Origin: Fagopyrum homotropicum
Lineage: Eukaryota > Streptophyta > Magnoliopsida > Caryophyllales > Polygonaceae
Assembly (NCBI GenBank): GCA_033239125.1
Contig: BSWB01000006.1
Location: 119,520,242 to 119,584,241 of the forward strand
Reading direction: 5' to 3'
Length of the DNA: 64,000 bases
The notes beneath the pieces are model-generated. The model worked only from the letters and a program-made list of their open reading frames with translations. It ran no database searches and was not told where the DNA came from. The position numbers and the translations under genes are program-made. This document shows positions 23,143-35,780 of this stretch, piece after piece; position 1 is the stretch's first letter; each line of letters starts with the position of its first letter.

Positions 23143-26100
23143 GTATTTGAAAAGTGATGTAATTTAAAAAATGTTTGTTGTTACTTACTAATAAATAAAT
23201 ATTATAGTGGTATAGTATTGCATGACATCTCAAGTAACAGCTATGCATGACATTTCTTATGTTTTGTCTCAACAGGAATTTTGACAAATATTTATGCTTA
23301 ATTTGCTTCTCATACTTAGCTTATGACATTTATATTTTGAAGTTTGTTCTTTTATAGTTTGTTTCTATGTGACATGTTATATACCTTTGTTTATTGCAGT
23401 GTTCAAACTTTTCTGCAAAGTGGTCTTTTGCGATGGCAGATTTGTTTTGATTACGAGGTCCCTAAGAAGAATTAGAGTATCTTTAATGACTCATATCAGT
23501 AGTTATCTTTTGAATCTTGTAACTCATAGACTAAGATTTTCTAGTTATGTTTGTTTAGGCGTATGATTTAAAGTTTAGCAATGGCTGTAAACATGTTTTC
23601 ATGGCACATTTTAGTTTATGACAATTAATGACCAGGTTTATTATGTTTTGGTATATATCAAATGTGTGAAAAATCAATTATTGGATTTGAATCAAATGTT
23701 ACAGGTTGTATATTCGAAAAATAGAATGAAATATATAAACAAAAAAAAAAGAAAATAATCCGGATATATGTTGGCGGTGTATAAAGTCAAAATTATAATA
23801 ATCCGGTTGTAAGTATTCGGTGTATATTAACCTCACCCAATGGCGCCACCAATACACTTCTTAATCCGGTTATCTTAGTCCGGATTATAAAACAACAAAT
23901 ATTCCGGTGTTTTACACACAATATATTCCGGACATTCCTACGGATTATAAAGTTTCATATAATCCGGTTATTTGATCACTTATATAATCCGGATGTGTTA
24001 CATCCGGATTATAAGTAATCCAATAATCCGGATTATAATGTGTCAAATAATCCGGGCAAACATACAGTTGAAAAAACGGGCAAAATGAACCTAGCAAATA
24101 CACCGGTGTTTGGCAAAAAAACGCCCGGATTATAAAACATGGGGGCAAATACACCCCTAACCTTTAATCCGGTGCAGGTCCGGATTATAAGCCCTCAACT
24201 AACCGGATTATAAAGTTCTTTTTGTAGTAGTGCATGTAGTTACAGCCGGATGACTTGCTCTCTGATTCACGCAGTAGCAGCCCCAGATCGACAGAAGATG
24301 TGCGCCAGCAGCTGTAGTCGTTTCCCGTCCTGCAGCCCTGAGTCCAGAAGAGTGGCGTAACAGTGGAGAGCAAGCGAGCCAGCTTCGAACCCCGGTGACA
24401 GCCAACAGTAGAACCGAACCGAGCCGCGATTCCTCTCCGAGTGTGTGACGAGTAGGCTGGACTGGTGAGTACTTTCCGCCCCGATGCATTGTCGGATGCT
24501 GTATATGGAGTTACACAAGTAAAAGAATGTTAAATATATGTGATATAATTTTAGGAGTAGGCATACTGAATGTATATAGTGTATACATGTTTGAGCAGTA
24601 AATTTTAACATGCTTATATAGGAATACAGTACATAAATGTATGTATATATAGAAGTAGGATTTTTGAAAGAAATAAAATATACAAATATATATGTATCAG
24701 CGGTATACATATATACATACATATAGATTTACGAGTCGGAAGAGATGAGTATATATATATGAATAGGTGCAGTGGACGTGTATGTGTATATATAGATATA
24801 TAAGAATGATCGAGAGAGATAGGCACATATGTGTATAAGTATATATATAATTGCACTACAATGCTTTGCAGAATTAATAAAGGTGAGTAAAATGTAAAAG
24901 AGATATAAACATATATATAAATAAATTGGGATTTCGGGAGTTATATATATAAAGAACCAGAAGAATATATACTCATGACGTAAGTGTACCTATACCCGTA
25001 CAAGATGGAAAATAAAATATGTAGATATATATATATGAGTACCGAATATTTACACAATTAAATAAGTGAGTTGAGGAGAAAGGTTAAAGTATATAATACG
25101 GATAATATATGTAATAGATGGTAACCGGGAAGGAGGAAGAGTGTTATTCTTTTTCGAGTGGATTCAAGTTTGAACTGGTGACCTATAAGTAGCTAACCGA
25201 GAGACACAAAGTATGGAAACAAGTTTTAAAAGGTATAAGAAAGTTTAAGAATAAATTTGAGAAGCCTTCGGCTGAGGGTAAAATGGTCTTTTACCGTAAG
25301 AACTTGTTCCGTAATTCCTTAGCATGAGGTTGGACATCTGGATGTGATTTTGATACACATGCCTTATTTGACAGGCGTTTGAGTTACCACGAGTACGGAC
25401 TGTTTGAGACGTGTTAGAGTGTATTTTGACTCAGGTAAGTCCTTGCGACTTACTTAGCCAGTTTCTGAGTGTTAGTTGAATGATAGTAGTTGTGTGTGCT
25501 ATTTGCGTGTTTAATAATAATAACTTGCTAGGACGACTGTTATTATTACGTTTAAGGCCCAAGTGTATGTATAACGGGCCGTGACATCACTGCCCAGCTC
25601 TGACAGGAGACTGGAAGGTTCTCTATACCCAGACCATGCAGGTACAAGGTGAGATGCATCGGATCCATTCCTGATGGTTACACGGGGGCGGAGGCGAGGT
25701 TTGGGAATCCCTCGTGTCACAAAATAAGTATCACTAGAGTGAACGAGTAAATTAAAGCAAGATAATAAAACGGACTTGTTTGAAAGCATGATGAGTGTTT
25801 ATATTTTTGTGTGTGTGTTTGTGCTGCTATTATTCTGCTAATATTTAGATAACTAGCTAATGGTTCCTCTTGTTGTGTTTTTAGATTCACCGCAGGTTAG
25901 ACCAACAACTGAGTGATCCGGAAGTAGTGGTCAGCCGGGTCTCCGTACTCCTTAGAGTGAGGGTTGGGAGTTGTGGTTGTCTTTCCTTTCGTTTAGTTAA
26001 GACAGTTGTTCTTTTCTTTTGTTTAAGTACTTTAGGCTGCTAGACAGTGTTGCATTCATTACCCTAAAAATCCTATTTTATGAATTTCGGTTTCTTTGTT

Positions 26101-26208
26101 TGTGTCTTGTTGCAAGATCCTAGTAATGTTGTTGTCAAACTGAGGTCGGGACCCATTGTGAGGTCCTAACCAGTAATGTCCCGAGTTCTGAGAATTCGGG
26201 ATGTTACA

Positions 26209-29200
26209 CATTTGTCCACATATTGTTAAATTTAAAATGTCTAAGATGTTTACTAATTAGTTTAAGGGATCAATAGACAGACAGTAAAAGATGCAAAATA
26301 ATACATCTATATCTGAGCTTTCACCTAGAAACTATCGTAATTAGGATATAATTAATACCTAAGAGGTAACTTAATTATCCAAGCAACAAAAATGAGATTG
26401 AGAATGACTGATTATCCAATTTGTTACAGCAAATTCTCTCAGGTAATGGTATGTATAATATATATTACCAACTAAAAAATATTGTTCCTGGCTCAAGGCT
26501 CTAGCATCTTTAGTGTGAATGGGAAATGGCTTTAATATGGGCTAGAATTAACTTGTTCAAATTCACTCAGAATGAAAAAACAGGAATCTTGCTTCAATAC
26601 TATTTCCCTTGTAACAAAATAATCATAGAGTCGGGTAATAAGCTTACATAGACAAGGTTGCATCACTCACCAGATTCGCAGTCACAAGTTTCAGAGCAAT
26701 TAGATGCAATCAGGGTGATTTGATTCATTAGATGAGCTGAAGATGTCCATTTACTTCCATTTGCATATGATGACTCATTTGCAAAAGGAACGTACAAGAC
26801 AATATCCATTAGCATATTGGACTTGCATATAAACCAAGTACTTGTTGTCATTGCTATGAACTTAAATATCCATCATATAGGTTGTCTGAAAGAGAATCAA
26901 TCAAGGGACAATCATGGATTTGCAGGATACGAAGATCGGTTAAATGAAGCCATATTGACATAGCTATAAATTTTAGAAAATTTAAGAAAGAGAAAATTAA
27001 GAAAATTCAAAAGGTTGAAACTTTAAATTTGATTCTCGATATCGTGCAACTATTGAATTGCAAGTTTGAAATTGTCTATCCTATTTTCAAGATTTGTTTT
27101 GGTCATTTACCCAATACACATCATGTGCTCAGGTCTTCATCAGAGGAAATTAAGAAGCTGTGAATTACATGTATGCACACAAAGCTAGCTAGAAGGAAAT
27201 TTGGCAATTAAGTAAGTATACTTATATCACCGAGGTATGATGGTATGATAAGTGTAATTTACTGTGGATTTGCTTGCTCTACTACTATTTACTATTAGCA
27301 TGTACTTCAACGCTTGAATTGTTTCGTTGTATTTAATGCTATGAGGATTTTGGACCTGCAAAACAAATAATTTAGGTAAACAACACAATTCATGAATTGG
27401 TAAAATTTATTTTCTTTCTTCTGTCCTAGGCATCTTCAGACTGAAAATAGTACAACATCAGGCGCAATTAAAAAATTCTAATATTGGCAATATGTCTATA
27501 ACTGGAAGATGATACGCAATACTGTAAAATAGAGTCTACCCTCTATAATTTTACAAAGAAATTTCCTTAGAAACTAGAACATTGGAAGACTAAAATGAAG
27601 TATAAATACAAGGTACTCAGGTACAATGCTGATATAGGAGAGAAACCAGAAAGCAAGTACTTGGAGCAATATTTTGAGTCTTTCTAAGGGTGTAATAGCA
27701 GTGTGAGACCTGAAATAGGCATGAAAAGGACCATGATTAGACCTATTATTAGGGATTTCAATGAGTATAGTTAGAGCTTCTAAACACAACTCTGTAATGT
27801 AATATCATCATTCTCCTATGAATAAAAATGGAAGAAAATGGTTGGCTAATATTGTTTTGTCATTCTTGCTGTTCTATGTTGAGTGAAACTTGGCAGTTTA
27901 TTGGCTGGTATTGTGGCTTCTTTTTTCTGAGATTAATAGTAGGGAAAAGAGTTTATTGATGATGACCTTGTATTTGCAAACTACTGAATAAGACATGGTT
28001 CTCCACTCAGTGAAATGACACAAGTTTCATCATAGTTTTTTAGCATGACTGCATACAGCTATTTTTTGTTGATCTGTTCATTCTTTCATGTGTAAAGAAA
28101 TACAAGCCAAGATTTGTTCTTTTATAATCACCCAAAATGACAGATATAGGCTACAAAAACCAACTAATTAATATGAATATATATCATCATATAATTAGTA
28201 CCACATGATCCAGTTTATAATTGTTGACATATAGCAAAATTATATCCTCCATATCTTAGTTAATGAATAAACTAATATCAAATAATTAAGTAATGAAATG
28301 ATTTAGTATCTAAAAAAGAGGAAGAGAAAACCCTATTACATCATCGATGGACTGCCGACTTCCTTTTATTATTTCTTTCTTAATAAATCATAAATTCTTT
28401 TTGCCTTTTAAGAAAGATTTGGATCCACCAAAATCGTTATTGTCCGTACATGGGTTGGATCAGGGTTGGAGCCGTAGAAAGAGCCCAAAGATTAGTTAAT
28501 TACTTTAATCAACCCATTAAGTTGTAGTTGGAGGCCGCCTTTATCTAATCATGTTGTTAATTGTAATTAACAAGGGATTAAGCTTAATTAGATTTTATAA
28601 TCTAGGAGGTGTAGGAATATGAATATATATCATCATATAAGTCTGAAAAATGAGTACATGCATTTATTATTGTAATATGATAAATAGTACTTTTGTGATA
28701 TTTTTGTAGTTTACTCTCATGCAAGTACTTGATCGTCTTGCGCTTTTGGAAAGTAATGATAGAAGAAGTGCAAATTCACTTATGCAGGTATGTTCAATTT
28801 ATTTTTTGAGTTGTATTATTTCATGCACAAAAGACGTTGCTTAAATGTTTTGATTTCTAAGTTCTTCATGAGGCTACTAATTTTATTGTCTTAGTGTACG
28901 AAAAAGTAACGAGGCTACTAATTTTAGGTTTGAATTTGCTTGGTTTTCGTAGTGTTGTTGATTGGGTTTTGTGGTTTGTCTAATGCTTAGTAGTGCCTCT
29001 CGTACACAGAAACTCCCGTACACTTGTGGATAGCTGGTACTTGGTTTAGTGATAATGATATTAATGTGTAGTGTTGTTAATATTGTTGTTGACAAATGCT
29101 TGAATATTATATTTTGATATTAATGTAGAGAATTTTGGTTTTGTAGGGTGGAACAAGTGTTCATCAAAATGAGTCTATTGGAGAAGGTCAAAGAGAGTCC

Positions 29201-29565
29201 GCCAAGAGAGTCCGCCGCTGAAGAAATCGTTCAAGAAGAAAATCCAAGTGAAAACGTTTAAATATGTTTCATTGTGTTGTTCACAAAGACTTTTTTTGTG
29301 GATAGTTCACAATAACTTTTTTTTTGGTGGATTGTTCACAATGACTTAAACTAATGTAATATGATATATTGTACTTTTAATGTCGAATATGTTATATTGT
29401 ACTTTTATTATTTGATTACTCTTTAATTTTTATGAAATTATTGCATATTAAAATAGCATGAAAGTTAACTTTAGGTTTGTGACTAATCATCACAATTATG
29501 CAATTCAGGTGTAACATTTAAGTCAGCAACGTAACATCACAGATTTTAAATAATGTAGCAGTTAT
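26209..29565. other. Right arm of the outer CACTA element, with a possible terminal ORF
   Basis: Mostly gene-free. A plausible pair of plus-strand exons near 28712-28786 (text LMQVLDRLALLESNDRRSAN, then a GT donor) and 29146-29222 (GGTSVHQNESIGEGQRESAK, after TTTTGTAG) could be the C-terminus of a CACTA accessory protein just before the right end, but similarity is not secure. A 24-bp block ATATGAATATATATCATCAT plus ATAA occurs twice (28171 and 28617). Confidence 0.35.
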
Positions 29566-29989
29566 ACTATTTGCGACGGGAGATGCTGTCACAATTTTAT
29601 TTCGGTTTGTCATTTCTTTTGCGACGGCGTTTTCCGTCGCAAACATTTGAAAAATTACATGTAACCGCTTTTTTGGCGACGGCGTAAACAATCACAAAAC
29701 TAAATTTTGGCGCTGACGGACTACCTTTTTTGCGACGGTTGGTGCCGACGCCACGCCGTCGCAAACCATTTTGCGACTGCCATTTACCGACGCAAATACT
29801 TTTGCGACGGACAACTTCGCGTCGGCGTGTTTGCCGACGCAACGCCGTCGCGAATTGGTGGACGCCGTCGCGAAACAGTTTTTTGCCGTCGCAAACATCC
29901 GTCGCAAAAGTTATTTCTTTTTGTAGTGATTATACTATTGAACCGTTAACAAATTACCATCACACATACCATTTAAACACGTCATTGTG

Positions 29990-32098
29990 CATAAATATTG
30001 CACGAGTAGGCCAAATTTATTTACCATGAATGCACGCTTACCATTTAAACACGTTAAGTCATGAATGTTGATTGTTTAATATGACGCTTAAGACGCGTTC
30101 TTATTTTTTACCAGAACTATCTCTCTATATATATGTGTTGGTTCAATTGAAAAGGACTCTATGGAGAGGAAGGATGAGAACTATGAACCACTAGATTAGG
30201 TTGAACTAATGGTTGAGATTAAAAAAAAAGTGTTCAAGATGCACTACATTAATAGTAAAATAGGCAAAATATAAAGTATTTACCACTTTCATTAATTATC
30301 CTCCTTCTAACTTGTTGACCATTTACAAAAATTGGGTTATAACAAAAGTGATGTTTTATTCTCATTCTTGTAAAGAGTAAGTGTTTAGTTAAAAAAGACA
30401 AATTATATGTTTTTTCGTGCCTTTAAAATCCATTTGTTTGAAAGGCACAAAAGGAGTGCATATAAACTTGTTATTTTTCTATGTTCAGTTTGCACATTAT
30501 GTGTTTGATGAAATACTCGAATGAACGTTTGATTCATTTTTTTTAGGTCAATATCACTAACTAGGCCTTTTAACAATATTGTTCAATTAAGTAGACCCAT
30601 AGCATAATCTCGTTTAGTAAATATACCTCTAATAGAGTAATAGTGGTAGAGTGTTAAAAATTAGAGGGGTATATAAAACAAAAACCCATAAAAAAAAAGC
30701 CTACTATACCAATTTTTTTTTTCAAGAAAATTCCGGATGGTACCCTCGTGGTTTGGGGTATTCCGGATTTTGCCCATCAGTTTTTTCAAGTTCGGATGAT
30801 ACCCTTAAATTTATGTCGTTTTTCGGATTTTGCCCAAATTCATTACACTTTTTTAAATTCCATTACAAAAATACAAAAGAAAATAAACTAAAATTAAAAA
30901 AATAAATTAATATAGAAAGAATAATTTATTTATTTTCAAAATAAAGTAAAATAGTAACTTTTTTTTAAAAAAATATTTTATATTAATTTAAAAATAAATA
31001 AATTAGATAATTTTTTAAAATTCAAAAAAATCAGTGTTTTATTTATTTTAAAAATAAATAAATTGAATTAGCATTTTTTTAACAAAATCTACAAACATAA
31101 GTGTTATACTTTATTTAAAAAATAAATAAAATAAGGACTCTTTTTAAAAAATTAAAAAAAAATCACTGTTTTAATTTATTATTAAAATAAATAAATAATT
31201 TTTCTATTTTATTTATTTCCCAAAACTAAAAGAAAGAAAATAAAGTAATATTAAAAAATAGAAAACTAAATTATTTATTTAATAATAAATTAAAACAGTG
31301 ATTTTTTTAAATTTTTAAAAGAATTCTTATTTTATTTATTTTTTAAATAAAGTATAACACTTATGTTTTTAGATTTTATTAAAAAATGCTAACCCAATTT
31401 ATATATTTTTAAAATAAAATAAAACACTGATTTATTTGAATTTTTAATTAATTTATTTTTTAAATTAATATAAAACATTTTTTTTATAAAAAAGTTACTG
31501 TTTTACTTTAGTTTTAAAATAAATAAATTATTCTTTTTATTTTAATTTATTTTTTAATTTTAGTTTATTTTCTTTTGTATGTTTTGAATAGATTTTAAAA
31601 AAATTTAATGAATTTGGGCAAAATTCGGAAAACAATATAAACTTAAGGGTACCATCCGAACTTAAAAAAACTGTTGGGCAAAATCCGAAATACCCCAAAC
31701 CACGAGGGTACCATCCGGAATTTCCCTTTTTTTTATAATGTAGTTATTTTTTGTGAGCATGTTCATTTTTATGTGAATGTGTGGCTTTTTTTTTTTGAAA
31801 GTGTAGTTTTTTTTACAAACGTTTACTAAGTTTTGTAAACGTTCAATTAATTTATTACACGTGTAGTTAATTTTTCATACACACAATGTTCATTAGTTTC
31901 ATTGAGTTCGTTTATCCAAGTTCACGATTATATTTGCTTGATTCAAATATCATGCATGCCTTAATTGAATACCGGATTAAATAGAATTCACGCTTACCTT
32001 TTAAAACATGTTAGATCATGAACGTTGATTGTTTAATCTGACACTTAAGACACGTTCTTATTTTTTACTATCTATCCATCCATCCATCTATATATATG
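29990..32098 (+). repeat. Helitron-like repeat, copy 1, with foldback insert
   Basis: The sequence from 30120, TCTCTCTATATATATGTGTT then GGTTCAATTGAAAAGGACTC and a run of GAACTATGAACC-type text, has the look of the 5' end of plant Helitrons (A|TC start). It matches the sequence at 48873 onward. About 100 bp upstream of the start (30028-30119) is also duplicated before copy 2 (31985-32075), so the two copies stem from a tandem or segmental duplication. Blocks with repeated GTTCATTTTT-like words appear at 31755-31910. No Rep/helicase gene and no proven 3' hairpin. Confidence 0.5.
30726..31726. mobile_element. Foldback element, about 1.0 kb, nearly all inverted repeat
   Basis: The left arm starts GAAAATTCCGGATGGTACCC and the right arm ends with its near-perfect complement (to 31726). 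The complementarity runs inward for about 480 bp per arm through an AT-rich core (A/T homopolymers, ATAAATAAAT) and meets near 31215. A shorter direct repeat (GGATTTTGCCCA with a GGTACCC/GATACCC box) occurs twice in each arm. No coding capacity. The structure fits a foldback or long-TIR MITE. Poly-T on both sides prevents a clear target duplication call. It is inserted in Helitron-like copy 1. Confidence 0.82.
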
Positions 32099-34241
32099 TG
32101 TATAACACTCCAAATTCTCAGAACTCGGGGAGCTACTAGTTAGGACCTCACAATGGGTCCGACCTTGGTTTAATAATAACTTTACTTATGATCTTACAGT
32201 AAAGCACAAATGTGAATAAATATTTTGAAAACATCAAATTATATTTGAATGAATGTACAACATGTATCAACCTTACAATAAATAAATAAATTAATGTTGT
32301 GCATGCAATAGGAAGACTCCCCCGTCCCCATCTAATGAGTACGTGGACTCGCCTGACCATCCGCCCCAGATCTCTCTGCAACTGCCTATACCTACAAATA
32401 ATCTAACAACACGGAGAAACCGTTAGTTAACTATCCAAATATTAGTAGAATAATAATAGCGCACACACATATAATAACATATGTAAAACACTCATCATGC
32501 TTTTAGAAAATTTCATTTATTATCTTTATTTAAGTCATACACTTTACTAATGCAACTTATTTTGTGACACGAGAGACTCTCAAACCTCGCCTCCCCTCCC
32601 GTGTACTTGCCTGGTCTGGATATAGAGAACCTCTCAGTCTCATGTCAAAGTTGGACAGTGATGTCACTGCTCATTATAAATACACTTGAGCCATAAACTT
32701 ATAAAGGTCGTCCTATGCATGTTATAATTATTAAACACACAACCATCATCATTCAACTAACATCTAGAAGCTAACTAAGTAAGCCCAAATGACTAACCTG
32801 AATCACATCACAATTCCCGTTATCTCAACTCGGTCCGCAATCGTAGAAAATCAACCGTCTGTTATAAAAGGCAAGTGGATTAATAAGGTATCCCACTTTC
32901 TTAGAAGTCTTCAACTTCTAACATACTCAAATCTATCATTACCAAAAGTACCCTCATAAGGGTAAATGACTATTTTACCCCTAATCCTCAAAACCCTAGA
33001 AATATTCCTAGAATATTTCCAAAACTTCCTATGGAATCTAAAACCATAATCCAAAACTCAAAAAGGAAGATTAACTAAGTTGGAAGGGTTTTTTAACTTC
33101 TAACTTTCATGAAAAACTCTCTAGAATCATACCTTGACCCAACTCAAGATACTCATAACAAAAATTAGACCAAACAAAAAGTACTTAAGTCTGATACTAA
33201 TATGAAGAAAAGAATCTACAAAAATGCATAACCTAATTTAAGTTAAAAACGAGAAACTATTTTCATTAGATTATAGTTTATTCGAAATCTGTTATTTAAT
33301 TATTATTTCTATGCAAACCTTTTTGATTGATTGTCGTTTATTACAATAAAATCTCTAAATCCCAAATAAAATATCTAATCTTTCTATTCAATGAACTCTA
33401 CTCATTAGAATCAAAGAAATCTTAAAAAACAAATAACTACAACTCATACACGAAATTCTCAAGTTGACTCCAAAACACAAGCACTCCCATACTTAGTCAA
33501 TTTTCCCACTGTTATACAAAACTACGCTACTCTCCTACTTCGGGACCTCATAACCCCAGATCCGACCGTTGAATATTTCTCAACTTTTGATACATTAAAC
33601 TACCCACATCTACCTACAACATAACAAAAATGCAACAGTAAAAGATAATTCGAAGGCATCAAAACTTATTCCCAAAGTCAGCCGTTCAAGACATAAATTC
33701 TGGAAAAATAAATGTAGTAGAGTAAGTTGAGAGTTCGACTCCTCCATAACTGCTTTGCAGGTGAAGAAGAAATGAAGTCTCGCCCTGCCAGCCATTGTTG
33801 CCTGATGCATTGAAGACGAAAGGTTGAATCTAGGAGGAGGTCGGCTCCGATTTCCGGCGGCCGTTCGTGGCAAACTAAGTAAGAAGACGGTGATGCTGGT
33901 CCGACGTGAATAAGAGGAGGGGAGGACGCGATGCTCTGCATGGGTCTCTCATTCTGAAGACGTCTCCTCTGTTGATCGGGAATTCAAGCGTAACACCATA
34001 ACGGGCCCAGTTGGTCCATAATGGTCCCATTAGGTAAGTTGTAAAAACAAAGGCTGCTTAGACGTAGAAGATTGTTTAGGTATAGATTTGAATAATATAA
34101 GACTCTAGCATTCTCAAATAAAAAAAATGCTAGTGTAAAAAGAAGATTAAATATATCTGAAAAGAATTTATCTAGAAGAAATACAAGAATCTAGATAACA
34201 TATGATATTAAGTATTATTTAGGATGATAAAACGATAGAAG
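32099..34241 (-). mobile_element. LTR copy D, left part (diverged relative of copy A family)
   Basis: It starts TGTATAACACTCCAAATTCT and continues with GTTAGGACCTCACAATGGGTC, a clear but diverged match to the LTR beginning at 34242. The right part is 48808-48872, separated by the insertion of the complete retrotransposon. Total about 2.2 kb. No internal region follows it, so it is probably an older solo LTR. No matching target duplication was found. Confidence 0.68.
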
Positions 34242-35744
34242 TGTAACACCCCAAATTCTTAGAACTCGGGCCATTACTGGTTAGGACCTCACAATGGGTC
34301 CCGACCTCAGTTTGACAACAATATTACTAGGATCTTGCAACAAGACACAAATAAGAAAAACCGAAATTCATAAAAATGTATTTTTAAAGGAATGAATGCA
34401 ACAACGTCTAACAACCTATGGTACTTAAACAGCAAAAGAGTCTAACTGTCTTTAACAAGAAGAAAGAAACAACAATTAACACCCAACCCCACTTTAAGGA
34501 GTACAGAGACCCGGCTGACCACTACTTCCGGATCACTCAGCTGCTGCTCTAACCTGCCGTGAAACTAAAAACACAACAGAACAACCATTAGCTAGTTATC
34601 TAAACATTAGGAGAATAATAATAGCACATACACACATAAAATAATAAACACTCATCATACTTTCAAACATTCCATTTATTATCTTCATTTAAGTCATTCA
34701 CTCTAATGATACTTATTTTGTGACACGAGGGATTCCCAAACCTCGCCTCCGCCCCCGTGTACCCATCAGGAGTGGATCCGATGCATCTCACCGTGTACCT
34801 GTATGGTCTGGGTATAGAGAACCTCCTAGTCTCCTGGCAAAGCTGGGTAGTGATGTCACGGCCCGTTATACATACACTTGGGCCTTAACTCATAATAACC
34901 ACGGTCGTCCTAACAAGTTGTTATTTTTATAATAACACACATTGCACACACACAACTATTATCACCCAACTAATATCCAGAAACCAGCTAAGTAAGTCGC
35001 AAGGACTTACTTGAGTCAAACCACAACTCTCACAATCTCAACTCGGTCTGCAACCGTAGCAATTCAAATGCCTGTCATACAAGGCACGTGGATCAAAATA
35101 CATCCCAAAATCTTAGAAGTATATAACTTCTAAGATGCGCAAACTCATCAAGAGAAAATTTTACTAAAATGCCCTCTTAAGGTAAAAAGACTATTTTACC
35201 CCTGGTTCCGAAAATTCTCAAAATTCTATCATTAAATTATAATATTTTCTTTTAGAACCGATTTCCAAAATCTAGTTCTCAAGGACAGTTACTAGAGATT
35301 ATAAAGTTAACAAGGTTTTAGAATTTCAAAGGGGTTGCTAAGGTCCTACTTTTACCCTTAGCTGCTAGGTCTAAGATCAAATCCTAAACATTCTCGTTAA
35401 AGAGAACAACGGCACTCCCTTCCCAAGTTTAGGTAACTTCCTCACAACTATTCTAGGTAGAAACCGAGAACCTATATGAGTTTAGCTTATGCTTTTATGA
35501 GGAGCCCTTAAGATATTCTAATAAGTAGAATTTGTTATCCTAACGTTAGTATACGCCCACCCATAGAACCCCCACAACCCTCATAACTAGAGTACACTAC
35601 TCCGGCCGTACTAACTATAAACTTTAACCCTTCTCGGTGATTACTATAACGCACGTTCCTACCCATTTACGAACAAGGTTCTAGTTAAGGACACCTATTT
35701 ACCTATATATATATATACTTATATATATATCCTACACTTATACA

Positions 35745-35780
<36 letters not shown>

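Larger units (their letters stand above)
18617..24232 (+). mobile_element. Nested CACTA element B, carries Ulp1-like protease exons
   Basis: Perfect 13-bp terminal inverted repeat CACTACTACAAAA / TTTTGTAGTAGTG and a perfect 3-bp target duplication CAT (18614-18616 and 24233-24235). Subterminal repeats with the core TAATCCGG or its complement CCGGATTA are dense at 18650-18840 and 23755-24210. Length 5,616 bp. The plus-strand protease exons (22500-23142) are the only recognisable coding region; the transposase is missing. Inserted into LTR copy A, so it is younger than that LTR. Confidence 0.9.
17811..26208 (+). mobile_element. LTR copy A (apparent solo LTR), split by a CACTA element
   Basis: The LTR begins TGTAATAACCGAAAATT (17811) and ends GAATTCGGGATGTTACA (26208), matching in reverse orientation the LTRs at 34242-37006 and 42426-48802. 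Without the inserted CACTA element (18617-24232) its length is about 2.78 kb, close to 2.77 kb for the others. No internal region, primer site or second LTR adjoins it, so it is a solo LTR. CATTTG lies at both borders (17804-17809 and 26209-26214), with one extra A on the left, so the target duplication is suggestive and not exact. Confidence 0.8.
16243..29928. mobile_element. Outer CACTA (En/Spm) element, non-autonomous, interrupted
   Basis: The left end CACTACAAAAAATAATTAG (16243) and the right end TTCTTTTTGTAGTG (to 29928) form an imperfect CACTA terminal inverted repeat. Both ends are lined with subterminal repeats of the TTTGCGACGG / CCGTCGCAAA type (16263-16465 and 29570-29910), a hallmark of CACTA elements. 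The flanking triplets are ATC and ATT, an imperfect 3-bp target duplication. Without the LTR inserted at 17811-26208 the element is about 5.3 kb. No TNP2-type transposase is visible. Confidence 0.82.

Noticed and set aside
34720..34932. A 70-codon frame repeated exactly at 42904-43116
   Set aside because: Both lie antisense to the element inside the LTRs; identity reflects LTR duplication.
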